Below are positions 54,515 to 64,000 of a stretch of DNA of 64,000 nucleotides, in pieces. The position numbers were made by a program, and so were the translations under genes. Positions within the stretch are counted from its first letter, which is position 1, and every line of letters starts with the position of its first letter. Below the pieces are notes generated by a model. That model did no database searches. It was not told the DNA's origin and saw only the letters and a program-made list of their open reading frames with translations. This DNA is from Diphasiastrum complanatum (Eukaryota > Streptophyta > Lycopodiopsida > Lycopodiales > Lycopodiaceae), in the NCBI GenBank assembly GCA_029204225.1, contig CM055109.1, forward strand, positions 17,601,590 to 17,665,589, read 5' to 3'.

Positions 54515-55102
54515 TTGTGTTTCAGGTTATGAAGGAGGAAATCAGATCTATCAATGATTTGGTGAAGATATCAAGTCTAGAACATGCTAGAGAGGATTCT
54601 ACACCAAAATCGGATTTTTTGCTTTTGTAGATTGGATCTTTTGTAGATCAAAACACTAAATAGGTCAATATACTTGTTCAATTTCGTTTTTTGAATTCAC
54701 ATGCTGGATTTGGCCAATTTTTGGATCATTGGTTCAGCCTAAGTGGTGGCTTATAGATTGCATATCAAATTTTCAGCATTTGCATGTAGATTTTGAATAG
54801 TCAATTTTTTGTGATTTTGTCACAACCCTAATTTTGATTGGATCTCTAGATAGTGAGGTTGCTGGACTTCATTTGAGTATGTTTCAATCTTAGGAAGTGG
54901 CAAAAGTCATTAGATTGAGGATAGATCATAGGTTGATCAAGATTCCATGATTCTATGTGTCGATTTGCTTGGATAAGTGCTAGAAGAGAATTTGTGAGAT
55001 AGTTTCAAATCTTGGTGATTTCTTTTGAAAGCATTTGTTGTTGTTCAAAGGAGTGCTTTGTGCATTGAAACAGGTTGAAAGAGAAGATCAGGTCATTGCT
55101 AC

Positions 55103-57560
55103 ATGGCAACCTCAATTGGAGTCATGTTGGAAGCCAATGATAGGCTTACCTCAAGTAACTATTCATTATGGAAAGTGAGGATGGAGTCACTTCTTGAGAT
55201 GAATGATGTTTTGGATATTGTTGTAGGTTTGGAGGAGATACCAGCAACACAACAAGATCAATTGAGGTATGACAAGAGGGCCAAGAAGGCTCTACACATG
55301 ATAAAGATGAATGTTACCAATGAACTTCTCAAGGAAGTTGGTAAGTGCACATCATCTTTGGAAGCTTGGAGTTCATTGAAGAAGCTTTATGAATCCAAGT
55401 CTACTTCTAGAGTGTTGACTCTAAGAAGGAAAATCTTTTCTTGTTTGCAAAAGAATAAAAAAAGTCCAAGTACTTTTGTTTTGAGAATGAAAGCATTGAA
55501 TGATGAGTTAGCTTGCATAGATGAAAGTATTAAGGAAGGAAAACTTATTCAAGTTATTCTTAATGGCTTGTTGGATGCTCATGCTAACATTGTTCAAAGT
55601 ATTGCTATTCAAAAGACTTTGCCAACTTTGATGGATCTTCAAGAGATCTTGATCAATGAGGAATATAGGCTTCAAGCAAGAGGTGGATCTACATCGACAC
55701 ATAAAGAGGATGCTATGTTCACAAAGGGCAAATTCAAGGGCAAAACCAAAAGCAAGTGGTCTAAAGGGAAAGATTAAGTGGATGCTTCTTCAAGTGACAA
55801 AAAGAAGGATAGATCAAAGCTCAAGTGCTTCTATTGTGGCATCAAAGGACACTTTGCAAGTGAGTGCTACAAGAAGAAGAGAGATCAAGGAGACAAGCAA
55901 GGTAATCTTACTCTTGATGAGGATGGTTTGGATGTGCAAGATGAAAATGATGATGCTTTTGTGATGTCTTCATGTATGCTTGCTAATGATGGAGATCTAG
56001 ATCCTTGGTGGATTGATAGTGGAGCAAGTTCACACATGACCTTTCACAAAGAGTACTTCACTTCTTTGTTGGCATATGGAGATGACAAGAGGGTGATCTA
56101 CACGGCCAATGATGGTGAGTGTGCAATCAAAGGGATTGGCACAATTCCTATTTCTCTCTCTACAAATAAGAATGTTCATTTGGAGGATGTCTTGTTTATT
56201 CCATCTATTACCAAGAATTTGCTTAGTGTGAGTCAAATGCTAAGTAAGGGCCTCAAGGTGGAGTTTGATGGAGATGCTTGTTTGATCAAAAGGAAGGATG
56301 TCTTGATTGGAAAAGGTAAAAGGCAAGGGAAGTTGTTCAAACTTGATGCCTGTGTTATTGCTAACCAAGTTGGATGTGTTGCAAGGGAGCATATTTCTAT
56401 TCAAGAGGTTTGGCACAAAAGGATGGGACACCTCAACTTCAAGTCATTGGAGGTAATGGCAAGGAAGAAGGTTGTGATTGGTCTTCCAAGTTCCTTAAGT
56501 AATGACCAGCATGTTTGTGAGTCTTGTGCTTTGTCTAAGTCACATAGACTAACTTATACTAGATCTATTTCTAGATCTACAAAGCCTTTTCAACTTGTAC
56601 ATTCGGATACTCATGGATGTACTACAATTAGCAATAGTGGAGCTAAGATGTATGTAACATTCATTGATGATTTTAGTAGATTTTGTTGGATCTATCTACT
56701 AAAGAGCAAGGATGAAGTGTATGATGTCTTTGTCAAGTTCAAGAATGCAAGGGAGAACCAATTCTCCACAAAGATCAAGTGCTTGAGAGGTGACAATGGT
56801 GGTGAGTACATATCTAACAAGTTCAAGGCCTTTTGTGATGAGGGAGTATACAACATCAAGGACTCCACAACAAAATGGAGTGGCTGAAAGGAAGAATAGG
56901 ACTTTATGTGAAAGTGCTAAAGCTATGAGGTTAAGTGCTAATCTTGACAAACCATTTTGGGATCAAGCTTTGTTGTGTGCCAATTTCTTGTGCAATAGGT
57001 GGCCGAGTGCTACTTTGGATGGAAGGACACCTTTTGAGATGCTATTCAAGAGGAGGTCGAGTGTCAACTTTCTAAGAATCTTTGGATGCACATGCTATGT
57101 CAACATTACTCTTGATGATAGGACCAAGGAGGATCCATCTTCAAGAAGAGGTATTTTTGTTGGATATAGTGAGGTGAGTAAAGCCTACAAGGTTTACATT
57201 CCTTCTACTAACAAAGTGATTGTTGGTAGAGATGTCATTTTTGATGAGGGAAACATTCCAAAGGGGTCTTCAAGCATGATTGATGGTAAAGTAGATGGAT
57301 CTAACATTCTTAATGTTGATGAGAAGGATCCTACTTTGGATGGTGGTGATGATGGACCTTCATCAAGTCAAAAGCCAAGGAGAACATCAAGAGAAAGACA
57401 AGTACCTTCAAGGCTCACATATGATCAAAAGGGTAAGCAAGTAGTTTCTGGAAATTATGTTGCTTTCCTAACCTCTTTGGATGATCCTACAAGTGTAGAT
57501 CAAGCAAGGAAAGAAGAGGAGTGGATCGAAGCAATGGATCTTGAGTATCGATCTCTTATG
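55103..57560 (+). pseudogene. Copia gag-protease-integrase of the 53853 element
   Basis: Starts MATSIGVMLEANDRLTSSNY. Gag is cut by a TAA at 55775-55777, where the relative at 51905-49224 has Gln (CAA to TAA). Then zinc knuckle CFYCGIKGHFASEC, protease WWIDSGASSHM, gag-pre-integrase and integrase (HSDTHGC, FIDDFSRFCW, RGDNGGEY). A deletion of about 14 nt near 56842 shifts the frame before TPQQNGVAERKNRT; the second frame continues through FGCTCYVNIT to EWIEAMDLEYRSLMKSGT, the threshold of RT. Two lesions, so not functional now. Confidence 0.92.
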
Positions 57561-57569
57561 AAGAGTGGA

Positions 57570-58635
57570 ACATCTTTTGGAGGATCTTCTTGTGTACATG
57601 GAGCTATGCAAGTGGATGGATGTTATCTTGCTGTAAAGTCAAGTAATGGATCTAGAAAACAAATTTTGTTCAATGACTTTGATGGTCAAGTTGAAGATCA
57701 AGAGGTTGATCTCAAAGCGCTTCAACTAGTCAAAAGGGAAGTTGGCAATTTGGAGCTAGTCAAGAGCATCAAAGGAGAGGTAATTGGCAAAGGTGTTATG
57801 GATCTGTTTTTGTAGCATATTGAAGACTCAAGTAAGGTCAAAGGAGCAGCAAGGAAGTGCTGTTCAAGTTTACTTTACTTTTTCTATCTCATGTTTGAGC
57901 AATTTCATGTGGATGTGTGCAAATTGTCAAGATATGGTAAAACTAGCTACATTGGTGAGCATTGTTTTGATGTTGGATTTGTACTAGCATTCCTGGCTGA
58001 TTTTGCTGATGGAAATGAAGCTATTGGAGGTTCATTATGTCACTCATCCATGGCTAAGTTCTCAAGTGTTGAGCTACTTGGTGCCAATACTTGGAGATTG
58101 TCAATTTTTGGTAAATTCATGGTCATTTTTTTGTGTCAAGTAGATCTTGAAGATGGACTAGTACAAACTACTTGGTTTATGGAGTCATGTGGTGCTGGAT
58201 TTGCATCATTAATGTACTCACCTACTCATGGATTTCCAAGGTTTGATGGTTTCTTGTGGCAAGATGAAGATGGAGGCTCATTCATGGAGTATCATGGTGG
58301 ATACATGGCAACAAAGGACAAAGAAGGAGGAGACATGCAAGCAAAAGTTGATCACTCACATTTATTGTTTGTTTGCTGTATTTTTCCAGAGAGTTCAGAG
58401 TTGGAAGCATGGTGGAATCATTTCATTTACATTCTATTTGATTCTTCATGTTCTAGTCACATTTTTACATATAAAATTGATGTAAGAAATAGTGAAGCAT
58501 CCCAAGTGGACACTATTCTCTATATCAATTATGGTTGTTTCTATTTTAAGCATTACATGATCATTGAAAGGAGATCTATTCTTAGGAAGAAGATCATTCT
58601 TATGATGGATCAAAGCTCTATTGGCAAAAACTATG
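57570..58635 (+). CDS. Non-retroviral segment replacing RT
   Basis: Directly after the LMKSGT that precedes RT in relatives, sequence changes to a frame reading SFGGSSCVHGAMQVDGCYLA and DGQVEDQEVDLKALQLVK to a stop near 57815. A second frame, 57891-58655, follows: FEQFHVDVCKLSRYGKTSY, GGSFMEYHGGYMATKDKEGG, ELEAWWNHFIYILF. The second part recurs in frame at the end of the 893-codon ORF on the other strand (49224-51905). No domain recognised. At 58636 RNase H resumes (EHWKL.KRVLRYIIGTRDFG). Could be a captured host gene piece or an inert filler. Confidence 0.5.
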
Positions 58636-59228
58636 CTAGGAGCATTGGAAGCTAGGAAAGCGAGTTTTGAGATACATCATTGGAACTCGAGATTTTGGCA
58701 TATTGTATGAGGGATCATCACCTAATCTTTTCGGATTTTCAGATTCGGACTATGCTGGAGATGTAATGGATAGGAAATCCATTAGTTCTTATTGTATTTT
58801 TCATAGGTGATGGAGCTATATCATGGATGTCAAAGAAACAAGCCACTATCTCATTGTCATCTAGTGAGGCCGAGTACAAAGCTCTTACACATTGCACAAA
58901 GGAGATGGTATGGATCAAGAGGATGATCAAGGATCTTCACTTGCTGGATTTTTCAGAGAGCCCAATCATCTTTTGTGACAATCAATCAGCCCAAAGAATG
59001 ACATCCAATCCTATCTTTCATGCTAGGAGCAAGCATATTGAGATACAATATCATTTTGTGAGGGAGCGAGTCATTGCAAAGGAGGTGGAGCTTCAACATG
59101 TGTCTTCAAGGGAATGTGTAGCTGATATCTTCACCAAAGCATTGGGAAAAGACTTGTTCATGAAGCATAGGACTTCACTTGGAGTATTATCAAAGTCTAT
59201 GCTAAAACTAGTTGAAGAGGGAGTGTGA
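58636..59228 (+). pseudogene. Copia RNase H of the 53853 element
   Basis: Resumes at the RT-RNase H junction (GTRDFGILYEGSSPNLFGF, SDSDYAGDVMDRKS), a frameshift follows near 58780, then an open frame from 58827 (SLSSSEAEYKALTHCTKEM, DNQSAQRMTSNPIFHARSK) to the purine tract. Nearly identical to 24380-24869. Confidence 0.9.
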
Positions 59229-59866
59229 AAGATTCAACTAGTTTCATCACATTTTGCAATATTTCCATGTTTGGCATATTGAGGCCAAAACTTGTTTTAG
59301 ACTTAGAGGTTGACTTTTCAAAGTTCATTAGTCTAAATTTCATTTGAATAAACACTTTCTGAAAGTGTGGGAAAGATAGAATGCGAGTTTGAGTAGATTC
59401 AATTTGAATAAGTTGGGTACATTGAATCTAGACTCAAAATTGGTAGGGTTAGCATTTTGGTGGGAAAGCCAAGTGGCCAAATAGGGTTTGGACCTGTTAT
59501 AAAAGGATGTAACTCATGGAGAGAGTGATATTCTCTCTTCTCTATTTCATTTCATGCTTATACGTGGTCCTCTTGGGTTCTACTATCCATTGGTGCACTA
59601 TCTTGGTGATTGCTTGCAATTCTATGTATAGAATGATCTATATTTGTTATTTTTGAATCCACATGTGTGAAATACAGTAGCTTGCTGGTTTTGTACGGAC
59701 AAAAATAGTACATAATCATTTCATTCAAGTTTGATCAAGTTCTATTAGTGTTTGCATCTCAAATTGTGTGTAGATGCTGATTTTTGGTGAGATTGGTAGT
59801 GTATTTCTCTTTCTAACCAAAGATCATTCAAGTAGATTGGATCTTAAGGATCTGAAATCTTTCACA
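59224..59866 (+). repeat. 3' LTR of the 53853-59866 element
   Basis: 643 bp; TATAAAA at 59498-59504. From that point to the end it looks identical to the LTR at 24888-25530 rather than to its own 5' LTR. Confidence 0.93.
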
Positions 59867-60469
59867 TTCAGTACTATGTAAATAGGTTGTAAAAATCTTG
59901 GCGAAGATTTCTGAGAGACTGAAGTGATCCGACGAAGGTTTTCAAGATATGACGAAGGTTTATCCTGCGCCTAGGTACTATAATAAATGCGAATTTTGAG
60001 GATTTGAACCTATGCCCAGCCTAATTTTGGCATTTTGAATCCATCAGTCAGGTCAACGAAGGTTCATAATGATGATTTGATGTTATGCAAAGATTCCCAA
60101 AATGGCATAATGCTAAACATTCGCCTAAGGTCAAATTAGGTAGTAACTATATAAAAGAACCTTCACCCAACTTAGTATAGGTTACCTAAGGTGGATGTGA
60201 AATCTGACAACTTGGCGAAGGTTTTCAAGAATGTTTGTGCAAAATATGACTGAAAAAGTGATTTTCTAAGTCATTTTTCATCAAAAATTACCTTCTATAA
60301 ATACTTTCCTGCAACTTTTTTCATTTTGATGACTTTTTTGACTTTTGCTCATCATTCTTTTTTTTTTTCTAAAAAAAGAAAAATCACTCAAGTGATGATA
60401 ACAGAGAAATTGTAAAACAACAAAAGTAAAACTGCTAAGATGTTGGATCAATCCGATTGAACTGTCTAA

Positions 60470-60870
60470 ACAAGCTGCCAAAACTTGCGTAATCGACTGC
60501 TATTCACTGGAGTGTTGAATCTTTTTCCATCCAAATGTTCTAAAATAAACGCTCCATAGTTCAATATTTCTTTCACCTTATACGATCCTTCACCTGTGAA
60601 CTTCAAATTGCCTTGATCAGTTTTGTTTTATACATTAGTGCTAGATCTCCTTCCTTCAGATCTTTTTTGTGTAATCGACGATCGTGCCATGCCTTGCAAA
60701 GTGCTTTCTTTGCTGCTAATGCATGAACTACCATCAATCTGGTTTCACAAAGTTTTGTAAAGCCTCATGATGCATCTGTAAGAATTTTGCATCATCCAAC
60801 CATTCTGTTGCTACTATGCATAGGGATGGTACTAAGAATTCAATCGACATAACTGCATACAGCATAACAG
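60470..60870 (-). pseudogene. Ty3/gypsy integrase C-terminal remnant
   Basis: Sense text MSIEFLVPSLCIVATEWLDD (family: LPIEFEVPSLRI) then LQMHHEALQNF and frames resembling the DRRLH..DLKEGD..L and G.YKVKEILNYGAF..E segments that follow the integrase core. Many stops. Isolated, inserted in the CGAAGGTT cluster. Confidence 0.6.
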
Positions 60871-61220
60871 TGTAGTAGAGAGGAAGAACATGACTCTTAT
60901 GGAAGCTGCAAGATCAATGAAGGCATCAAAATCATTATGGGTTGAAGTAGTAGCTACAGCTACATTCTAAAAAATATAAAAATCTCAAATATCAATGTCT
61001 TATAAACTCAAAACTTTTCACAAATTTGATAGTAGCTAAATCAAGAAGATCAAAACAAATAACACTGGTGAAGGTTCCCTAGGCGAAGGTTAACTCAGCA
61101 AGGGTTTTTCACTACTATTTTGGATCAAAGAATCATTTAAGTGGCTATTTTTGACAAATCTGAAAAAACTAATTTTCACATGTTTGACTAGAGATAGATC
61201 TCACATAAATATTTAAATAA

Positions 61221-61251
61221 ATAAATATATATATATATATATATATATATG
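61221..61251. repeat. (AT)n microsatellite
   Basis: About 30 bp of AT following AAATAAAT units. Confidence 0.95.
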
Positions 61252-61275
61252 GTAGAACTGGTGAAGGTCCTTTTG

Positions 61276-62459
61276 ACGAAGAATGAGACTTTTGCAGCTC
61301 GACGAGGGATGCTATGAAAAAATCTCTTATATTAGCAAACGTTCATTAAAAAAAGTAGGAATTCTGGTTTATACTTTGTAAAAAAATGGTATAATAGTTT
61401 ATGGTTCTTGAGAAAGTATAATTGACGTTTTTGTTGACAATAGCTCTATGTAAAAATAACAAATTACTCGTGGGATTAATATGGCATTGTCTCAAGATAA
61501 CATGTCTACAATCATCCATGTACGATTTTTCTCAAAAAATTCAGGGCATAGATCGACATCACATACACTATGTTACATACTCATGGAGTAATGCTTTCAT
61601 GCAATGTATTTTTAATATGTTCTATGTTCAGTGTGCATAGATAATGTCGAATCAGCCTAAAACGTACCACCATACTTCTTAAATTTAACGCTAAATCAAC
61701 TATAAACTTATTCAAGAATCGTAAAACGAGTTTTTTCATAAATGACCCATGCCATACTCTCGTCATAAAGATTCTTTTGTGTAACAATCTTAGACAACAT
61801 GGATATGCATAAGATACGAGGTTTTTAACAGAAGGATTGGAACGGCATGGATTGGCCCTAATACCTTATAAAAACCATAGAAATCCTTGATAAACAAATC
61901 AACTAATACCTATTCATGATGCCATATGGATGGATATGGCATTTTGGGACACATATTCTGCTGGTTTAAAAATTTTATGATGTTAAGTGGTATAACTTCT
62001 TTTGGACATGGATAACAACTGACGCTCAGCTATGACACCTATCTTTCCCACTGTACTAACTCGTGCGGTTTTGTGTTGTGGAATGGCGGCAAGTATTAAC
62101 TGGACATCTTGAAAGTGGTTATGTTTAATGGTGCTTTTTTAGTATTGTATTTTACTTTTCAGTTATATGTTACCTTGTTGGAATATGAATAAAGGCTTCA
62201 AAAGGTTTCGGTCTTGCTTTGTCAAGAGGAACTAGGTGAAATTTTGTAACTCTCTCTCACTCTCATAAAAAGTGTACCAAAATTCATTCCCAACAATTAG
62301 CAAATCCAAATAACATAAAGATTCAAAGAAAACATGAGAGATGGAGTAAGGAGAAGAGCAAGGACATCCAAATGCAATTTCATAGAATCTCCACCTTCTT
62401 GAGTGAACATGAGATATGAATTACAAATCATCCCTATGTATAGTGAATTCTAAGGAACT
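61276..62459. other. AT-rich region, nothing recognised
   Basis: Only short chance frames on both strands; no repeats or domains identified. Confidence 0.5.
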
Positions 62460-62835
62460 TGAAAGGATTTTAAAAATTGTAAAAAAAAACACCAAAAGAA
62501 GTGCTCAAAAGGCTTGAAAAACATGGAACACTTAGCAAAATAACTTTGTAAAAAAAATATTATTTTTGTAAAATGCAAATACAATGATATAGAGATTTCT
62601 CAAAAATTGACAAAAAAAAAAGTACAAAATTAGCAACACTTTAAGAAACTAGTCAAAAGTGAAAATTTGGCACCCTACCTTTTTCCATTCAAAAGCAGAA
62701 GAAGAAGAAGAAGAAGAAAGTTCATGTATTTTTAGGCTCCCAATAACAAGAAATCCATAATTACAATTAAAATAAATCTATAACCCACTATAGAGAATCC
62801 AAAGAACAAAATTTTCAAGTATTTCCTAACAAAAA
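62460..62835. repeat. Dispersed repeat, copy 2
   Basis: Homologous, same orientation, to 6755-7120, with a (GAA)n expansion at 62698-62718 where the first copy has GAAGAAAAAAAA. Confidence 0.8.
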
Positions 62836-64000
62836 GCTATTCACTCTAATATTAAGTGATCGACAAGATAAAGAACAAATCAACATCAAGAGATAGATTG
62901 TAGATAGTAAATAATTAACCACATAGCAATTTCCAACTATGGACAATCTATGAACATCAATAGCCACTTAATTATAATGAGATTAAGAGAAAATCTCTTG
63001 CAAAGAACTCAATAGAGCTTCCTAAAAGGGACCCAAGAGCTATAGAATCTATCAAATTTAGAATGCATATAAAGCACTCTGTACTTATAGTATTTTGGAG
63101 GCCTTGAATTGATCCATTCAAAAAGCTACCAAATCAACACTTTCAACAAAGCAAATCTACCATGAGTTGAGAACATTATGAAATCATTTCAATCAAATAA
63201 CTCTAATCTATGATTACTTTTCTTGTAGTCAGTCCTTTCCTTCTTGTGTTTACACTCATAGTTACAAGTTTCCACAATTTTATTGGAATAATACACCTAT
63301 CCCACCTTGTTAATCAAGCCAAAAAATTTATTAACTTCAATATGCAATCAAAATATATTTTTTACAAATGTATATTAGAAGATTTTTCAAAACACTAGTA
63401 AGAAATCAAGAAAATGGACAAAATGTGAAAAGTTTCACCATATAAATGTAGGTAGTAATGTCCATTAAATGATCATTCATTACATAATGACTTAAGCTAG
63501 AGCATGATCACGCTCCTATGTGAAGGAATTCGCACATGAACCACCAAAAGGCAAAAGTCATAGCTCTCAAGAAGAAAACCTCCTAAATCTCCTGAGAGGA
63601 AGCTCAAATCAAGTGAATGTAGAAGAGCTTCCATATTTAACATGACCTTAGCTCTTTATAGTGGGCTTTTGTGCCTTTAATATGAGTTTGGCACCTTATT
63701 GGGCTAAAATTGGGCCTCTCAACCATTACTACAAAGCCCGCCATTAACGACAATAGCATGGTTGTTCATGGCCACTTATTCACTGCAAAATAGAACTAGT
63801 GCAACTCTAACTCAGCAGCATGGCTATATTTCGCAACATTTATTATTGAGCACATGGGCTAATTACATGTAGGATATGACAAGATTAATGCAACCTATTG
63901 AGTAGAAGAGATCTTATTGTTTTGTTGAACACAAGTAATGAGCACAAAAGGCAAAATCCTGTGCTATAGCCTATCAAGAATCCACCAAGGGATACATTAT
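62836..64000. other. AT-rich region to window end, nothing recognised
   Basis: No domain, LTR or tandem repeat identified. Confidence 0.5.

Larger units (their letters stand above)
53853..59866 (+). mobile_element. Complete copia element, 6014 bp, TSD TTCAG, RT replaced
   Basis: 5' LTR 53853-54502, PBS TGGTATCAGAGC 54503-54514, gag from 55103, protease and integrase to 57560, a foreign segment 57570-58635 in place of RT, RNase H 58640-59205, purine tract, 3' LTR 59224-59866. Flanked by TTCAG at 53848-53852 and 59867-59871. RT must have been supplied in trans by relatives such as the one at 22515-25530. Confidence 0.93.
59890..61275. repeat. CGAAGGTT motif cluster
   Basis: Exact CGAAGGTT at 59933, 59953, 60057, 60216 and 61084, with variants (GCGAAGATT 59901, TGAAGGTT near 61067, TGAAGGTCC near 61262, GAACCTTCACC near 60160, TTACCTAAGGTGG near 60182). 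An 8-mer is expected about once per 33 kb counting both strands. Before the copia insertion the cluster began about 250 bp upstream of the gene at 53626. A gypsy fragment interrupts it. Confidence 0.6.

Noticed and set aside
61422-61787. Small frames near the right end
   Set aside because: Under 75 codons, no recognisable domain, AT-rich background.

Overview
The window is nuclear DNA of a land plant, built almost entirely of nested and decayed transposable elements. Evidence for this: Ty1/copia elements whose primer-binding sites match initiator tRNA-Met (TGGTATCAGAGC), Ty3/gypsy gag-protease-RT-integrase pieces, a CACTA (TNP2-type) transposase remnant, spliceosomal introns, long (CT)n tracts and AT-rich spacers. 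Which plant cannot be read from the sequence; a non-seed plant (fern, lycophyte or bryophyte) is only a guess. No single-copy host gene, rRNA or tRNA gene was recognised.

Layout. 1-2485: two nested copia 3' ends with their LTRs. 2778-4055: partial reverse-strand copy of an intron-containing gene. 4165-5411: CACTA transposase remnant, followed by (CT)n tracts and a GACGTC-rich motif cluster. 6310-9990: a reverse-strand gypsy remnant split by about 2.2 kb of AT-rich DNA. 10160-16203: the most unusual part, described below. 16200-17085: stray copia gag. 17145-19243: an unknown Ser-rich reverse-strand gene and its own repeat cluster. 19244-25530: reverse-strand copia gag-protease element abutting a forward copia IN-RT-RNase H element with LTR. 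25531-32625: gypsy remnants invaded by a non-autonomous LTR element. 33041-38543: complete reverse-strand copia element with target-site duplication (TSD) CGCCA. 38549-43534: gypsy, copia and LTR fragments and a tandem-repeat block. 43535-47207: a non-autonomous LTR element. 47208-51975: copia, gypsy and copia fragments. 52081-53626: LTR fragment, hairpin tandem repeats and an unknown gene. 53853-59866: complete chimeric copia element with TSD TTCAG, inserted upstream of that unknown gene. 59872-64000: motif cluster, gypsy integrase scrap and AT-rich DNA.

The candidate new system is at 10160-16203. A forward multi-exon gene encodes an N-terminal ParB-like domain and a C-terminal beta-class (motif IV before motif I) DNA methyltransferase. 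Divergent from it lies a reverse-strand Ser-rich/Cys-rich protein with a possible transposase character. Between them is a foldback cluster of about a dozen near-perfect 17-bp palindromes, CCTATGCTNAGCATAGG, whose central base takes all four values across the locus while the arms are kept. Further copies sit in the introns of the methyltransferase gene. A second partial copy of the gene (2778-4055) keeps the same 148-nt intron and the intronic motif. Two other reverse-strand unknown genes (18475 and 53626 starts) also have upstream clusters of their own, different motifs (ATATCGCACTTGTGCGC; CGAAGGTT). My inference is a family of DNA mobile elements carrying a self-modifying or self-recognising protein and element-specific binding-site arrays, analogous to parS arrays or to VANDAL anti-silencing motifs. 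All copies here carry stops or frameshifts, so they look like relics.
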